Shown here one piece after another: positions 17,129-24,667 of a stretch of DNA of 64,000 nucleotides (the first letter of the stretch is position 1; every line of letters begins with the position of its first letter). The translations under genes were made by a program, and so were the position numbers. Origin of the DNA: UBA7662 sp943369355 (GTDB taxonomy: Bacteria > Bacteroidota > Bacteroidia > UBA7662); contig CALRMX020000005.1 of the NCBI GenBank assembly GCA_943369355.1, positions 248,001 to 312,000 of the forward strand. The letters are read 5' to 3'. The notes beneath the pieces are model-generated. The model ran no database searches and was not told the DNA's origin. It saw nothing but the letters and a program-made list of their open reading frames with translations.

Positions 17129-17764
17129 CTATAAGGGCTCAAATAACTTGTCTGGATGCGCTATCATAGCTGTAATTCGCGCATTGATGATCTCCCACCT
17201 TAGGTTTGAATTTCGAAATTGAATAGGAACATGAGTGGCCACATCTTCCCGCCATGCCAACGACTTCAGTGCCATCATCCCATTCGATAATGGATATTTT
17301 TGAGAGAAGAAGGTTACCATGTCGTCTAAACAAAAAATGCTGCTCAAAAAGGCAATATCTACATAATCTTTTGCACGGGTACCATTGCCTACGATGGCAT
17401 TCAATTTCATGGCTGTCAAGTCTTTAAGGTGATACATGCGAATACCTTCTACTACAATGGGCTCTTGCAATAAAGCATATTGATGACTTAAAAAATCTGT
17501 TTTTATACCTCTTATTTCTCCGAGGAGGCCATTAATTAAAATATCATTACTTCGTAACATATATTGCGATTCCAATGCTGCTTTGAGTGCAACGGCATCG
17601 AATACCTCTGGTGTAAACATGTCAATATCGACACTCAAACGGTGGCCTAGTTGTAAAGCGATTGCAGTTCCACCCGCCAAATGGAAGTTTTGCAATTGTG
17701 GCATAGCACACAACTGAACGATTAAATCCAATAGTTTGGGATCGACTGTTTGGGTGTGTAACAT
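17129..17764 (-). CDS. AbiEii/AbiGii-family nucleotidyltransferase (toxin)
   Basis: A 211-residue protein with the minimal nucleotidyltransferase signature of the AbiEii family: FHLAGGTAIALQLGHRLSVD followed by IDMF (GG-x-A and D-x-D metal site), then LKDLTAMKLNAI and RAKDYVDIAFL. Such proteins are toxins of type IV-like or abortive-infection modules and modify tRNA acceptor ends or other targets. The upstream gene overlaps it by 43 nt and encodes the likely cognate partner. Base composition is visibly AT-richer than the flanking core genes, which suggests horizontal acquisition. Confidence 0.85.
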   Translation of the reverse strand: MLHTQTVDPKLLDLIVQLCAMPQLQNFHLAGGTAIALQLGHRLSVDIDMFTPEVFDAVALKAALESQYMLRSNDILINGLLGEIRGIKTDFLSHQYALLQEPIVVEGIRMYHLKDLTAMKLNAIVGNGTRAKDYVDIAFLSSIFCLDDMVTFFSQKYPLSNGMMALKSLAWREDVATHVPIQFRNSNLRWEIINARITAMIAHPDKLFEPL

Positions 17765-18018
17765 TGAAATTTTTCAGGCTTCAATTGAAAAAAAGCACAC
17801 AAAAAATGGAGCGTTTTGGGTGAGAGCGATGGCACCTGAAACAATAGGTCAACTAGAGGTTTACGGCCGTATACCAAAATCAACAGCTTTAAATGGGGAT
17901 AATCGCCTCTTTCTACTACCCGATTTACAATAAAAACTGCATGTTGCTCCCAATCGAGTTGGTCCAGATTCGTGTCCCAAAATAGTGAGGGTGGCAAAAG
18001 TTCAGCTACCGGCGACAT
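17722..18018 (-). CDS. DUF6922-like small protein, likely antitoxin partner of the AbiEii gene
   Basis: 98 residues. The pattern LFWDTNLDQLDWEQHAVFIV, RVVERGDYPHLKLLILVYG and SLSPKTLHFLCAFFQL matches small Bacteroidota proteins that precede AbiEii-type genes (DUF6922). It lacks an obvious helix-turn-helix. Its 3' end overlaps the toxin start by 43 nt. The antitoxin role is inferred from position. Confidence 0.65.
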   Translation of the reverse strand: MSPVAELLPPSLFWDTNLDQLDWEQHAVFIVNRVVERGDYPHLKLLILVYGRKPLVDLLFQVPSLSPKTLHFLCAFFQLKPEKFQCYTPKQSIPNYWI

Positions 18019-18119
18019 CTATTGAAATTTGCAGTAATATACAACAGAAGTAGAGAATTAGAGGCTATTTTCATCAACCCTTCTTCCGGCTTAGACCAAA
18101 GGTCTGGCGTTTCGAACAA

Positions 18120-18600
18120 GCCAGCAATACCCGCTGGGGATGGTCATAGGCTGGGATCTTTTTCTGTTACCGACGTTCAACCCCGCTGGGGTTGGTCATA
18201 GGTGGAGCCTTTTCTTTTACCGATGTTCAACCCCGCTGGGGTTGGTCATAGGCTGGGATCTTTTTCGGTTACCGACCTTCAACCCCGGTGGAGTTGGGTT
18301 GCTGGTTTCGACAAGCTCAACCGACGCAACTTATAACTTCGGACCGGTTATCTGCTAATCGACAGCAATACCCGCTTGGGTTGGGTTGCGGATGGTACCG
18401 TTTTCGTTTACCGACCTTCAACCCCGCTGGGGTTGGGTTGCGGACGGTACCGTTTACGTTTACCGACGTTCAACCCCGCTGGGGTTGGGTTGCGGATGGT
18501 ACCGTTTTCGTTTACCGATGTTCAACCCCGCTGGGGTTGGGTTGCGGATGGTACCGTTTTCGTTTACCGACGTTCAACTCCGCTGGGGATGGGTTGCTGG
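18120..18600. repeat. Array of nine about 52-bp repeats with a hairpin core
   Basis: Units begin at about 18125, 18178, 18228, 18280, 18365, 18419, 18471, 18523 and 18575. Each carries the palindromic core AACCCCGCTGGGGTT (6-bp stem, 3-nt loop) or a variant, followed by a conserved arm. The first four have a GGTCATAGG-type arm, the last five a TTGCGGATGGTACCG-type arm. A divergent segment (18300-18364) containing TTTCGACAAGCTCAACCGAC splits the array, and a related segment ends it near 18600. Both strands are open in some frames, but the encoded peptides are only translated repeat. Bases 18601-18787 hold nothing I recognise. Confidence 0.85.
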
Positions 18601-18787
18601 TTTCGGCATGCACAACCGACGCTACCGATGACTTTGGCTCCTGGTTACGACTCCGCTCAATCGACGGAGCCGCGGAAAATGCCAACCGTTGTCAATTGCT
18701 GGGCGCATCTTCGCTACGTGAGTCACAGAGGGGATATAACCCATTATACAATTGACTTCGCCTTATTCTCCCCGAAAATAAGTCGGC

Positions 18788-20023
18788 TCACTTCACCCCG
18801 CCAAGGGAGCTGAAATTGCGGGCGGCGCGGAGAGCGGGGTAAACCGAACACAACAAACCAATGAGCAACACACCGCCAAAGGTGGCCAGCACATCGCCGG
18901 CACGCAGTTGCACGGGATAGGCGCTTACCAAGAAGTTTTCGCTGCCTGCAAATTCAAGCAGTCCGTATTGTTCCTGCAGAGCGCTCAGGCCTGCACCCAC
19001 GCCCACACCTAGGCTGGCGCCAAGTAGCGTGATGAGGAGCCCCAAAGCCAAAAAAATAGCCCGTATGCGTCCAGGCGTGGCGCCAAGACTGTACAACAAA
19101 GCAATGTCGCGCTGTTTTTCCATCACCAACATCGAGAGGGCTCCTACCAGGTTCATGGCAGCAACCAATACTATCAGCAACAAAAACAAATAGGTCCACC
19201 ATTTCTCGGTTTGAAAAATGCGGAAAATGGCTTCTTCTTGCTGCTCGCGATCTTGCACCAAATACCCATCGCCCAGCTGCTGCTGCAACTGGCGTACGGC
19301 CTTGCGGGCGTCGTAACCGGCCACCAACTTCAGCTCCACCGCCGAGGCACGGCTGCTGTCGAGCTCGAGCAACTCCTGCATAAAGGCCAACGGCACCAGG
19401 GTATACCGGCTGTTGATCTCGGGTTGCACATCAAAAAAGCCTGCTGGTAGCAAACTGCGCTTGCGGAAGGCCAAGTCGGGTCGCGACAAGTCGATTTTGC
19501 CGCGCTTGGGTACATACACCTCCAGCACATTGCGGTAGTCGTTGAGCGAAATGCTGAGCGTGTAGGCTACCCCACTGCCGGCAATGGCATAAGGCAGCCC
19601 AAAACCGTCCCACAACATATACCGGCCCCGCTGTATAAAACTGTCGATGCCCGTAACGGTGCTGTAATTGCTGTCGACACCCTTCACGGCGCCAATAAAC
19701 TCATGACGATCGTAGCGCAACATGGCATTTTCTTCGAGCACTGCGGCACTGGTAGCCAAACCTTTAAACGTGCGCAACTCCTGCTGCAAGGCTGCGGCAT
19801 CGAGCCACTTGCCGGCCGAGGGCGAAATGCGCACATCGGGATTAAAGCGGCTGTACATGCTCCGTGTAAGGTCTTCGAGGCCGTTGTATACGCTCAGCAC
19901 TACTACCAAGGCGGCCGTGCCTACCATCACCCCAAAAAAGGAGATGCCGGTAATGATGTTGATGAAGTTGGTCCGCTTCTTCGAAAACAGATAGCGGAAT
20001 ACAAAGAGGCGAATCAGGCGCAC
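18788..20023 (-). CDS. ABC transporter permease of the LolC/LolE type
   Basis: A 411-residue FtsX-like permease: one N-terminal membrane helix (INIITGISFFGVMVGTAALV), a large periplasmic MacB-like core domain, then three C-terminal helices (WWTYLFLLLIVLVAAMNLVG; RIRAIFLALGLLITLLGASL; VLATFGGVLLIGLLCSVYPA). The coupling-helix region reads MEKQRDIALLYSLGATPG, the lipoprotein-releasing signature. It would work with an ATPase (LolD) not present here to extract lipoproteins for LolA. It overlaps the upstream methyltransferase by 10 nt. Confidence 0.85.
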   Translation of the reverse strand: MRLIRLFVFRYLFSKKRTNFINIITGISFFGVMVGTAALVVVLSVYNGLEDLTRSMYSRFNPDVRISPSAGKWLDAAALQQELRTFKGLATSAAVLEENAMLRYDRHEFIGAVKGVDSNYSTVTGIDSFIQRGRYMLWDGFGLPYAIAGSGVAYTLSISLNDYRNVLEVYVPKRGKIDLSRPDLAFRKRSLLPAGFFDVQPEINSRYTLVPLAFMQELLELDSSRASAVELKLVAGYDARKAVRQLQQQLGDGYLVQDREQQEEAIFRIFQTEKWWTYLFLLLIVLVAAMNLVGALSMLVMEKQRDIALLYSLGATPGRIRAIFLALGLLITLLGASLGVGVGAGLSALQEQYGLLEFAGSENFLVSAYPVQLRAGDVLATFGGVLLIGLLCSVYPALRAARNFSSLGGVK

Positions 20024-20835
20024 GCTTCGGTTTTGTAGGCACTCACCACCAGCTCGCTGCCGCTCAAATGCACAAAGTAGGCGTCGATGCTGTTGAGCAC
20101 AAAAATAACCGGATACAGCAGCAAATAATACAGCGGCATGAGCACCAGAAAATGCCGCGAGCGGCGCAATAAATTTTTAGGGATGGCCACACCCAACACT
20201 GTACTTATGCGGCCACTGATGCCGTACGAATAGTGGGCTTTGATGTTGCGGTAGCCTAACTCCTTGAGTAGCTTCTTGAGCTCGAGATTGTTGTAGCGAT
20301 GGCGCAGCTCGCTGTTTTGCAGCAGCTTATTGGTGAAGTTGGGCTGCACCTGCTTGCTCTTGTCGCTCTGTACGCTCAACAACAACATGCCGCCGGGTTT
20401 GAGGGCGTGCAACAAATTGCCAAGCACCTTGCGGTCGTCGCTAATGTACTCCACCACATTCACCGCCAGCACCATGTCGTAGGTATTCTCCCGCTGTATG
20501 GTCTCCAAATCTTCGGTGCGAAACAACACCCGCGGGTAGTTCAGGTCGTGGAAAAAGCGATTGCATTCGCATACTTCGTTGGCCGACTGGTCAACGGCGT
20601 AAATGTTCCACAGCGGGAACTTGCGTGCCATGAAGTAGGTATATTGACCCAGGCCAGTACCGGCATCGAGGACGTGGATGGGTCCGTTCTGTTGGCGCGA
20701 AAAGCGCAAAATTCCGCGGCGGATGTGCCAAAAGCTCACAATGAGCACATCGATGAGGATGTAAAACATGCTCCGGAGGTAAGGCCGGTTGCGGAAAATG
20801 TCGGAAAGCCGTTTGCGGAGTTCGGCGTGCTGCAT
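20014..20835 (-). CDS. Class I SAM-dependent methyltransferase
   Basis: A 273-residue cytosolic or membrane-associated methyltransferase. The SAM-binding motif I is HVLDAGTGLGQYTYFMA, acidic residue motif II is NIYAVDQS, and motif IV is YDMVLAVNVVEYISDD followed by LKPGGMLLLSV. A hydrophobic stretch near the C-terminus (FLVLMPLYYLLLYPVIFVLN) suggests membrane contact. The substrate is unknown. It lies between rbfA (5-base gap) and the Lol-type permease (10-nt overlap), so it is probably co-transcribed with both. Confidence 0.8.
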   Translation of the reverse strand: MQHAELRKRLSDIFRNRPYLRSMFYILIDVLIVSFWHIRRGILRFSRQQNGPIHVLDAGTGLGQYTYFMARKFPLWNIYAVDQSANEVCECNRFFHDLNYPRVLFRTEDLETIQRENTYDMVLAVNVVEYISDDRKVLGNLLHALKPGGMLLLSVQSDKSKQVQPNFTNKLLQNSELRHRYNNLELKKLLKELGYRNIKAHYSYGISGRISTVLGVAIPKNLLRRSRHFLVLMPLYYLLLYPVIFVLNSIDAYFVHLSGSELVVSAYKTEACA

Positions 20836-20840
20836 GGGGG

Positions 20841-21191
20841 CTACGCGTTGGGGTCTTCTTTGAGCAGTTGATCGATGCGGTCGATGTAGTCGAGCGAGTC
20901 GTCGAGGTGGAAGTGCAGATGCGGAACAATTCGCACGGTGTGCCGAATGCGATTGCCGAGGCGGAGACGGATTTCTTTGTTGGCTTCGTCGAAGGCTTGC
21001 AGCACCGTGGCGGGCTGACCGCCGAAGAGGCTCAGGTAAAAGCGGGCGACCGACAAATCGGGCGATACCCGCACTTTGGTGATGGTGACCATGGCGCCGC
21101 TACGTAGCTGCGGCATCTCCTTCTGGAGCAGGTCGGCTAGCTCCTCTTGGAGTAGTTTAGCGACTTTAAGCTGCCGCTTAGTTTCATTCAT
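20841..21191 (-). CDS. rbfA: 30S ribosome-binding factor RbfA
   Basis: A 116-residue single-KH-domain assembly factor for the 30S subunit. It starts MNETKRQLKVAKLLQEEL, continues VTITKVRVSPDLSVARFYLS and ends VPHLHFHLDDSLDYIDRI, all typical of the family. First gene of an rbfA-methyltransferase-permease operon, with an exact TATCTTTG box 5 nt upstream of the ATG. Confidence 0.93.
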   Translation of the reverse strand: MNETKRQLKVAKLLQEELADLLQKEMPQLRSGAMVTITKVRVSPDLSVARFYLSLFGGQPATVLQAFDEANKEIRLRLGNRIRHTVRIVPHLHFHLDDSLDYIDRIDQLLKEDPNA

Positions 21192-21196
21192 AAATG

Positions 21197-21204
21197 CAAA
21201 GATA
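21197..21204 (-). promoter_or_regulatory. -7 promoter box TATCTTTG of rbfA
   Basis: Exact TAnnTTTG match on the minus strand ending 5 nt before the ATG at 21191. The transcript would be leaderless or nearly so. Confidence 0.6.
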
Positions 21205-21229
21205 CGGGAAACGGCTGGTATTCAAAAAC

Positions 21230-23656
21230 TCAGCCGTCGATGGTGAGGCTATCTTCGGGCATCACAATGAGCGAGTCGGTAGCGGTTGAGTCGTTGCGGG
21301 GCAGCACGGTGCGGCAGTTCCAAGCTTTCTCGATGGTCACCGTTGGTCGTGGGAAGGTTCCCCGCTCGAGGAGCTCATCTTTGTACAGCAACTCCAAGAA
21401 CTCGCCGGCAATGGGCAGGGCGGTTTTGCTGCCTTCGCCGGTTTGCGAGGTACGGAAACGTACCCGCCGCTGGTCGGCACCCACCCAGCTGCCCACCACC
21501 AAATCGCGGGTCATGCCCACAAACCAGCCGTCGCTGTAGTTTTGTGAGGTGCCGGTTTTGCCGCCAATCTCGTTGCGCCAAAAAATATCGAACTCAAACA
21601 GCGCCTGCGAGGTGCCGCCGGGCTCCTCGGTACCGCCGCGTAGCATATAGGTCATCAGAAAAGCCGTTTCCTCACTCAGCGCCCGCTCGCGCTTGGGGTT
21701 GTATTCGAACAGCAGCTTGCCGTCCATATCTTCTACCCGTGTCACCATATGCGGCTCTATCCATTCGCCCTTGTTGAGGATGCTGGCGTAAGCGCCCACC
21801 AGCTCAAAGAGGCTCACATCGTTAACGCCCAAACCAATGCTGGGGATAGGCTTGAGTGGACTTTGAATGCCCATCTTTTTGGCGGTGGCGGCTACCTTCT
21901 CGGGACCCACGGCGATGGTGAGCTGCGCGGCGATGCTGTTTACCGACTTGGCCATGCCCCTACGCAGGGTGTACTCGCTATAGGTAAAGTTCCAGTCGGC
22001 ATTGCGGGGTGCCCACTCCTTCTCTTCCCACTCGCCGTCGGCATTTTGCTCGCGGTAGCGGTGGTTTACGGGCTGGTCAACCAGCTTGTCGCAGGGGCCG
22101 TAGCCATTTTCGAAGGCAGCGGCATACACAAAAGGCTTGAAGGTAGAGCCGGGCTGGCGTTTGCTCTGCTTTACGTGGTCGTACTTGAAGTGCTCGAAGT
22201 TGATGCCGCCCACCCAGGCCTTGATGTGTCCGGTGAAGGGGTCTTCGGCGATGAGGCCTCCCTGCAAAATCTGCAGCTGATAGCGTATGCTGTCGAGTGC
22301 GCTCATCTCACGCGTTTCGTTGCCTTTCCAGGTAAACACCTCCATGGGACGGCTCACGAGCATCTGCTCCCAGATGGCGGGTTCGTCGAGCCCACTTTTC
22401 GCTAGCCGCTGGTAGTGCTCGCTGGTGCGTGCAAGGTTGTTGAACCAAGCGGTATCTTCTTCGCCATTTTCGAGCTCCCAAGGCACCCGTCCCTGCCAGT
22501 GGTTGTCGAACCGCTTTTGCAGGCGCTTCATGATCTCGGCCATGGCAGCCTCGGCATGGCTCTGCATGCGGCTGTCGAGGGTAGTGTAGATCTTGAGCCC
22601 CGAGGTGTAGATGTTGTATTCGTCGCCGTATTCGGCCTTGAGGTAGTCGCGCAGCCACTTGCCCAGTTCGGTACGGAAGTAGGGCGCCAGTCCATCGGTG
22701 ATGGTTTCTTCGCTGTACTGCAGCTGTATGGGCCGCTGCACCAGCCGGTCGTGGGTGCTGGCCGTGATGGCCCCGTACTTGAGGAGCTGCCCCAGCACCG
22801 TATTGCGGCGGCGGAGGGCATTTTTGGGATTCGAAACGGGGTTGTAGTAGGTGGGTGCCTTGAGCATGCCCACCAACATGGCGCTTTCTTCGAGTTTGAG
22901 GTCAGCCGGGCTGGTATTGAAATAGGTGCGGGCGGCGCTTTTGATGCCGAAGGTGTTGCGGCCAAAATCGACGGTATTGAGGTACAGGGTGAGTATCTCC
23001 TCTTTGCTGAAAAACAACTCGAGCTTGAAGGCGGTCACCCACTCCTTGCCTTTGGCGTTGATGATGCGCAGGCCAGGGATGTAGTTGAGCAGCCCACGGC
23101 TGCCGTGGCGCGTTTTAAACAGATTTTTAGCCAGCTGCTGGGTGATGGTACTCGCCCCGCGGGGATCGCCCTTGAGTGTGGAGGCCACCGCAGAAAAGAG
23201 GGCGCGCACGTCGATGCCACGGTGCTGGTAAAAACGTACGTCCTCCACGGCGATGAGGGTACGGATGAGGTTGGGGTTGATCTCGTTGTAGGCGACCGGT
23301 GTGCGGTTTTCGGTGAAAAATTTCCCAAGTAGCTTGCCATCGGCAGTATATATCTCGCTGGCAACGGCCATGTCGGCTTCGCGCACCTCGCCCATAGAGG
23401 GCATGCGGCCGAAAATCCACAGCAGGTTGAGCTCCAAGGCCAGATAAAAGCAGAACAGCGTGAGCAGGCCGGTGTAGGCCACGCTGCCTAGCTTCCCGCG
23501 GGTACTGAGGCCGCGGTAGCGCTTGCGGTTGAAAAGGCTAGGTTGCCACATACGCTGCCAAAAAGCAACGAGCATTTGGATAGGCTTGCTGCGAAGCAGC
23601 TGCTCCGCAGGGCGACGTATTCGTTGGGGCAAAAGGGCCAGGAGGTTCAACTTCAT
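21230..23656 (-). CDS. Bifunctional penicillin-binding protein 1A-type (GT51 transglycosylase/transpeptidase)
   Basis: About 808 residues. After a basic N-terminus and one membrane anchor (VAYTGLLTLFCFYLALELNL) comes the GT51 domain with AVEDVRFYQHRGID, RGASTITQQLAKNLF and FSKEEILTLYLN. The transpeptidase follows, with the SxxK serine in PGSTFKPF, SVN in KSVNSIA, and KTGTSQ. It polymerises and cross-links peptidoglycan at the outer face of the inner membrane. The start MKLNLLALLPQ at 23656 is preferred. Frames reaching back to 23812 would run into the menB terminator. M at 23704 is an alternative. Confidence 0.93.
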   Translation of the reverse strand: MKLNLLALLPQRIRRPAEQLLRSKPIQMLVAFWQRMWQPSLFNRKRYRGLSTRGKLGSVAYTGLLTLFCFYLALELNLLWIFGRMPSMGEVREADMAVASEIYTADGKLLGKFFTENRTPVAYNEINPNLIRTLIAVEDVRFYQHRGIDVRALFSAVASTLKGDPRGASTITQQLAKNLFKTRHGSRGLLNYIPGLRIINAKGKEWVTAFKLELFFSKEEILTLYLNTVDFGRNTFGIKSAARTYFNTSPADLKLEESAMLVGMLKAPTYYNPVSNPKNALRRRNTVLGQLLKYGAITASTHDRLVQRPIQLQYSEETITDGLAPYFRTELGKWLRDYLKAEYGDEYNIYTSGLKIYTTLDSRMQSHAEAAMAEIMKRLQKRFDNHWQGRVPWELENGEEDTAWFNNLARTSEHYQRLAKSGLDEPAIWEQMLVSRPMEVFTWKGNETREMSALDSIRYQLQILQGGLIAEDPFTGHIKAWVGGINFEHFKYDHVKQSKRQPGSTFKPFVYAAAFENGYGPCDKLVDQPVNHRYREQNADGEWEEKEWAPRNADWNFTYSEYTLRRGMAKSVNSIAAQLTIAVGPEKVAATAKKMGIQSPLKPIPSIGLGVNDVSLFELVGAYASILNKGEWIEPHMVTRVEDMDGKLLFEYNPKRERALSEETAFLMTYMLRGGTEEPGGTSQALFEFDIFWRNEIGGKTGTSQNYSDGWFVGMTRDLVVGSWVGADQRRVRFRTSQTGEGSKTALPIAGEFLELLYKDELLERGTFPRPTVTIEKAWNCRTVLPRNDSTATDSLIVMPEDSLTIDG

Positions 23657-23804
23657 GTAGGCGACTAACTTCGAATACCCGAAGTACGTAAAATGCCCGA
23701 ACATCGAGAAATCGCGCGGGTTTTTTTCTCGGGGAAGGCTGCTTCGGTCCAAGATGCATGCAGCTATCCTTTGGTCGGCAGTTCCATTCCTGCTGCACGC
23801 AGCG

Positions 23805-23831
23805 GCCCACAAAAAAGCCCCTTTCGGGGCT
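23805..23831 (-). terminator. Terminator downstream of menB
   Basis: The 6-bp stem AGCCCC/GGGGCT (23816-23831) with loop TTTC is followed on the minus strand by six T. It lies just after the menB stop. Confidence 0.8.
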
Positions 23832-23836
23832 ATGTT

Positions 23837-24667
23837 TTAAGGAAACTTTGGGTATTTCGAAAAATCGGGTTGGCGCTTTTCCAGGAAGGCATTTTTGCCT
23901 TCTTTGGCCTCGTCGCTGAGGTAATACAGCAAGGTGGCATTGCCGGCTAATTCCTGAATGCCGGCCTGCCCGTCGAGCTCGGCGTTAAACGATGATTTGA
24001 GCATGCGCAGGGCCATCGGACTTTTGGCGAGCATCTTGCGGCACCAGGCCACCGTAGTTTCTTCGAGCTGCTCGAGGGGCACCACCTTGTTCACCAAGCC
24101 CATGTCGAGGGCTTCTTGTGCGTCGTACTGGTCGCAGAGGTACCAAATTTCGCGGGCTTTCTTCTGCCCTACGATACGCGCAAGGTAGGAGGCGCCAAAA
24201 CCGCCATCGAAGCTTCCTACGATAGGGCCTGTTTGGCCGAAACGTGCATTTTCGGCGGCAATGGTGAGGTCACACACCACGTGCAACACATGTCCGCCAC
24301 CAATGGCCCAGCCGGCTACCATGGCAACCACGGGCTTCGGAATGCGGCGTATCTGCATCTGCAAGTCGAGCACATTCAAGCGAGGAACGGCATCTTTGCC
24401 GATGTAACCGCCGTGGCCACGTACGCTTTGGTCGCCACCGCTGCAAAAGGCCTTGCCGCCTTCGCCGGTGAGGATCACCACGCCCACCCGCTCGTCTTGT
24501 CGGGCAAGTTCCATGGCTTCACTCATCTCGGTAACGGTGAGCGGGGTAAATGCATTGTGCTTGTGTGGACGGTTGATGCTGATCTTGGCGATGCCGTCGT
24601 AATACTGGAACAGGATTTCTTCGTATGCTTTGATGGTTTGCCAGGGCAAATTACTGGTCATGGGCAA
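23837..24667 (-). CDS. menB: 1,4-dihydroxy-2-naphthoyl-CoA synthase
   Basis: A 276-residue crotonase-fold enzyme that closes the naphthoquinone ring from O-succinylbenzoyl-CoA in menaquinone synthesis. MenB hallmarks are CSGGDQSVRGHGGYIG, AGWAIGGGHVLHVVCDLTIA and GQTGPIVGSFDGGFG, with the terminal KRQPDFSKYPKFP. It overlaps menD by 17 nt (start at 24667, or the in-frame ATG at 24661). Last gene of the men cluster. Confidence 0.96.
   Translation of the reverse strand: MPMTSNLPWQTIKAYEEILFQYYDGIAKISINRPHKHNAFTPLTVTEMSEAMELARQDERVGVVILTGEGGKAFCSGGDQSVRGHGGYIGKDAVPRLNVLDLQMQIRRIPKPVVAMVAGWAIGGGHVLHVVCDLTIAAENARFGQTGPIVGSFDGGFGASYLARIVGQKKAREIWYLCDQYDAQEALDMGLVNKVVPLEQLEETTVAWCRKMLAKSPMALRMLKSSFNAELDGQAGIQELAGNATLLYYLSDEAKEGKNAFLEKRQPDFSKYPKFP

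Noticed and set aside
18120..18600. CRISPR-like array of regularly spaced repeats
   Set aside because: The units are contiguous imperfect repeats without unique spacers, the conserved part is a short palindrome with a semi-conserved arm, and no cas gene is in the window.
18288..18813. Plus-strand open frames rich in Gly, Val and Trp
   Set aside because: They are three-frame translations of the 52-bp repeat; all frames stay open because the unit lacks stops. No start signal or family.
23657..23812. Longer N-terminus for the PBP1A-type protein (start at 23812)
   Set aside because: It would begin inside the menB terminator hairpin and adds residues without family resemblance before the conserved basic and anchor region.
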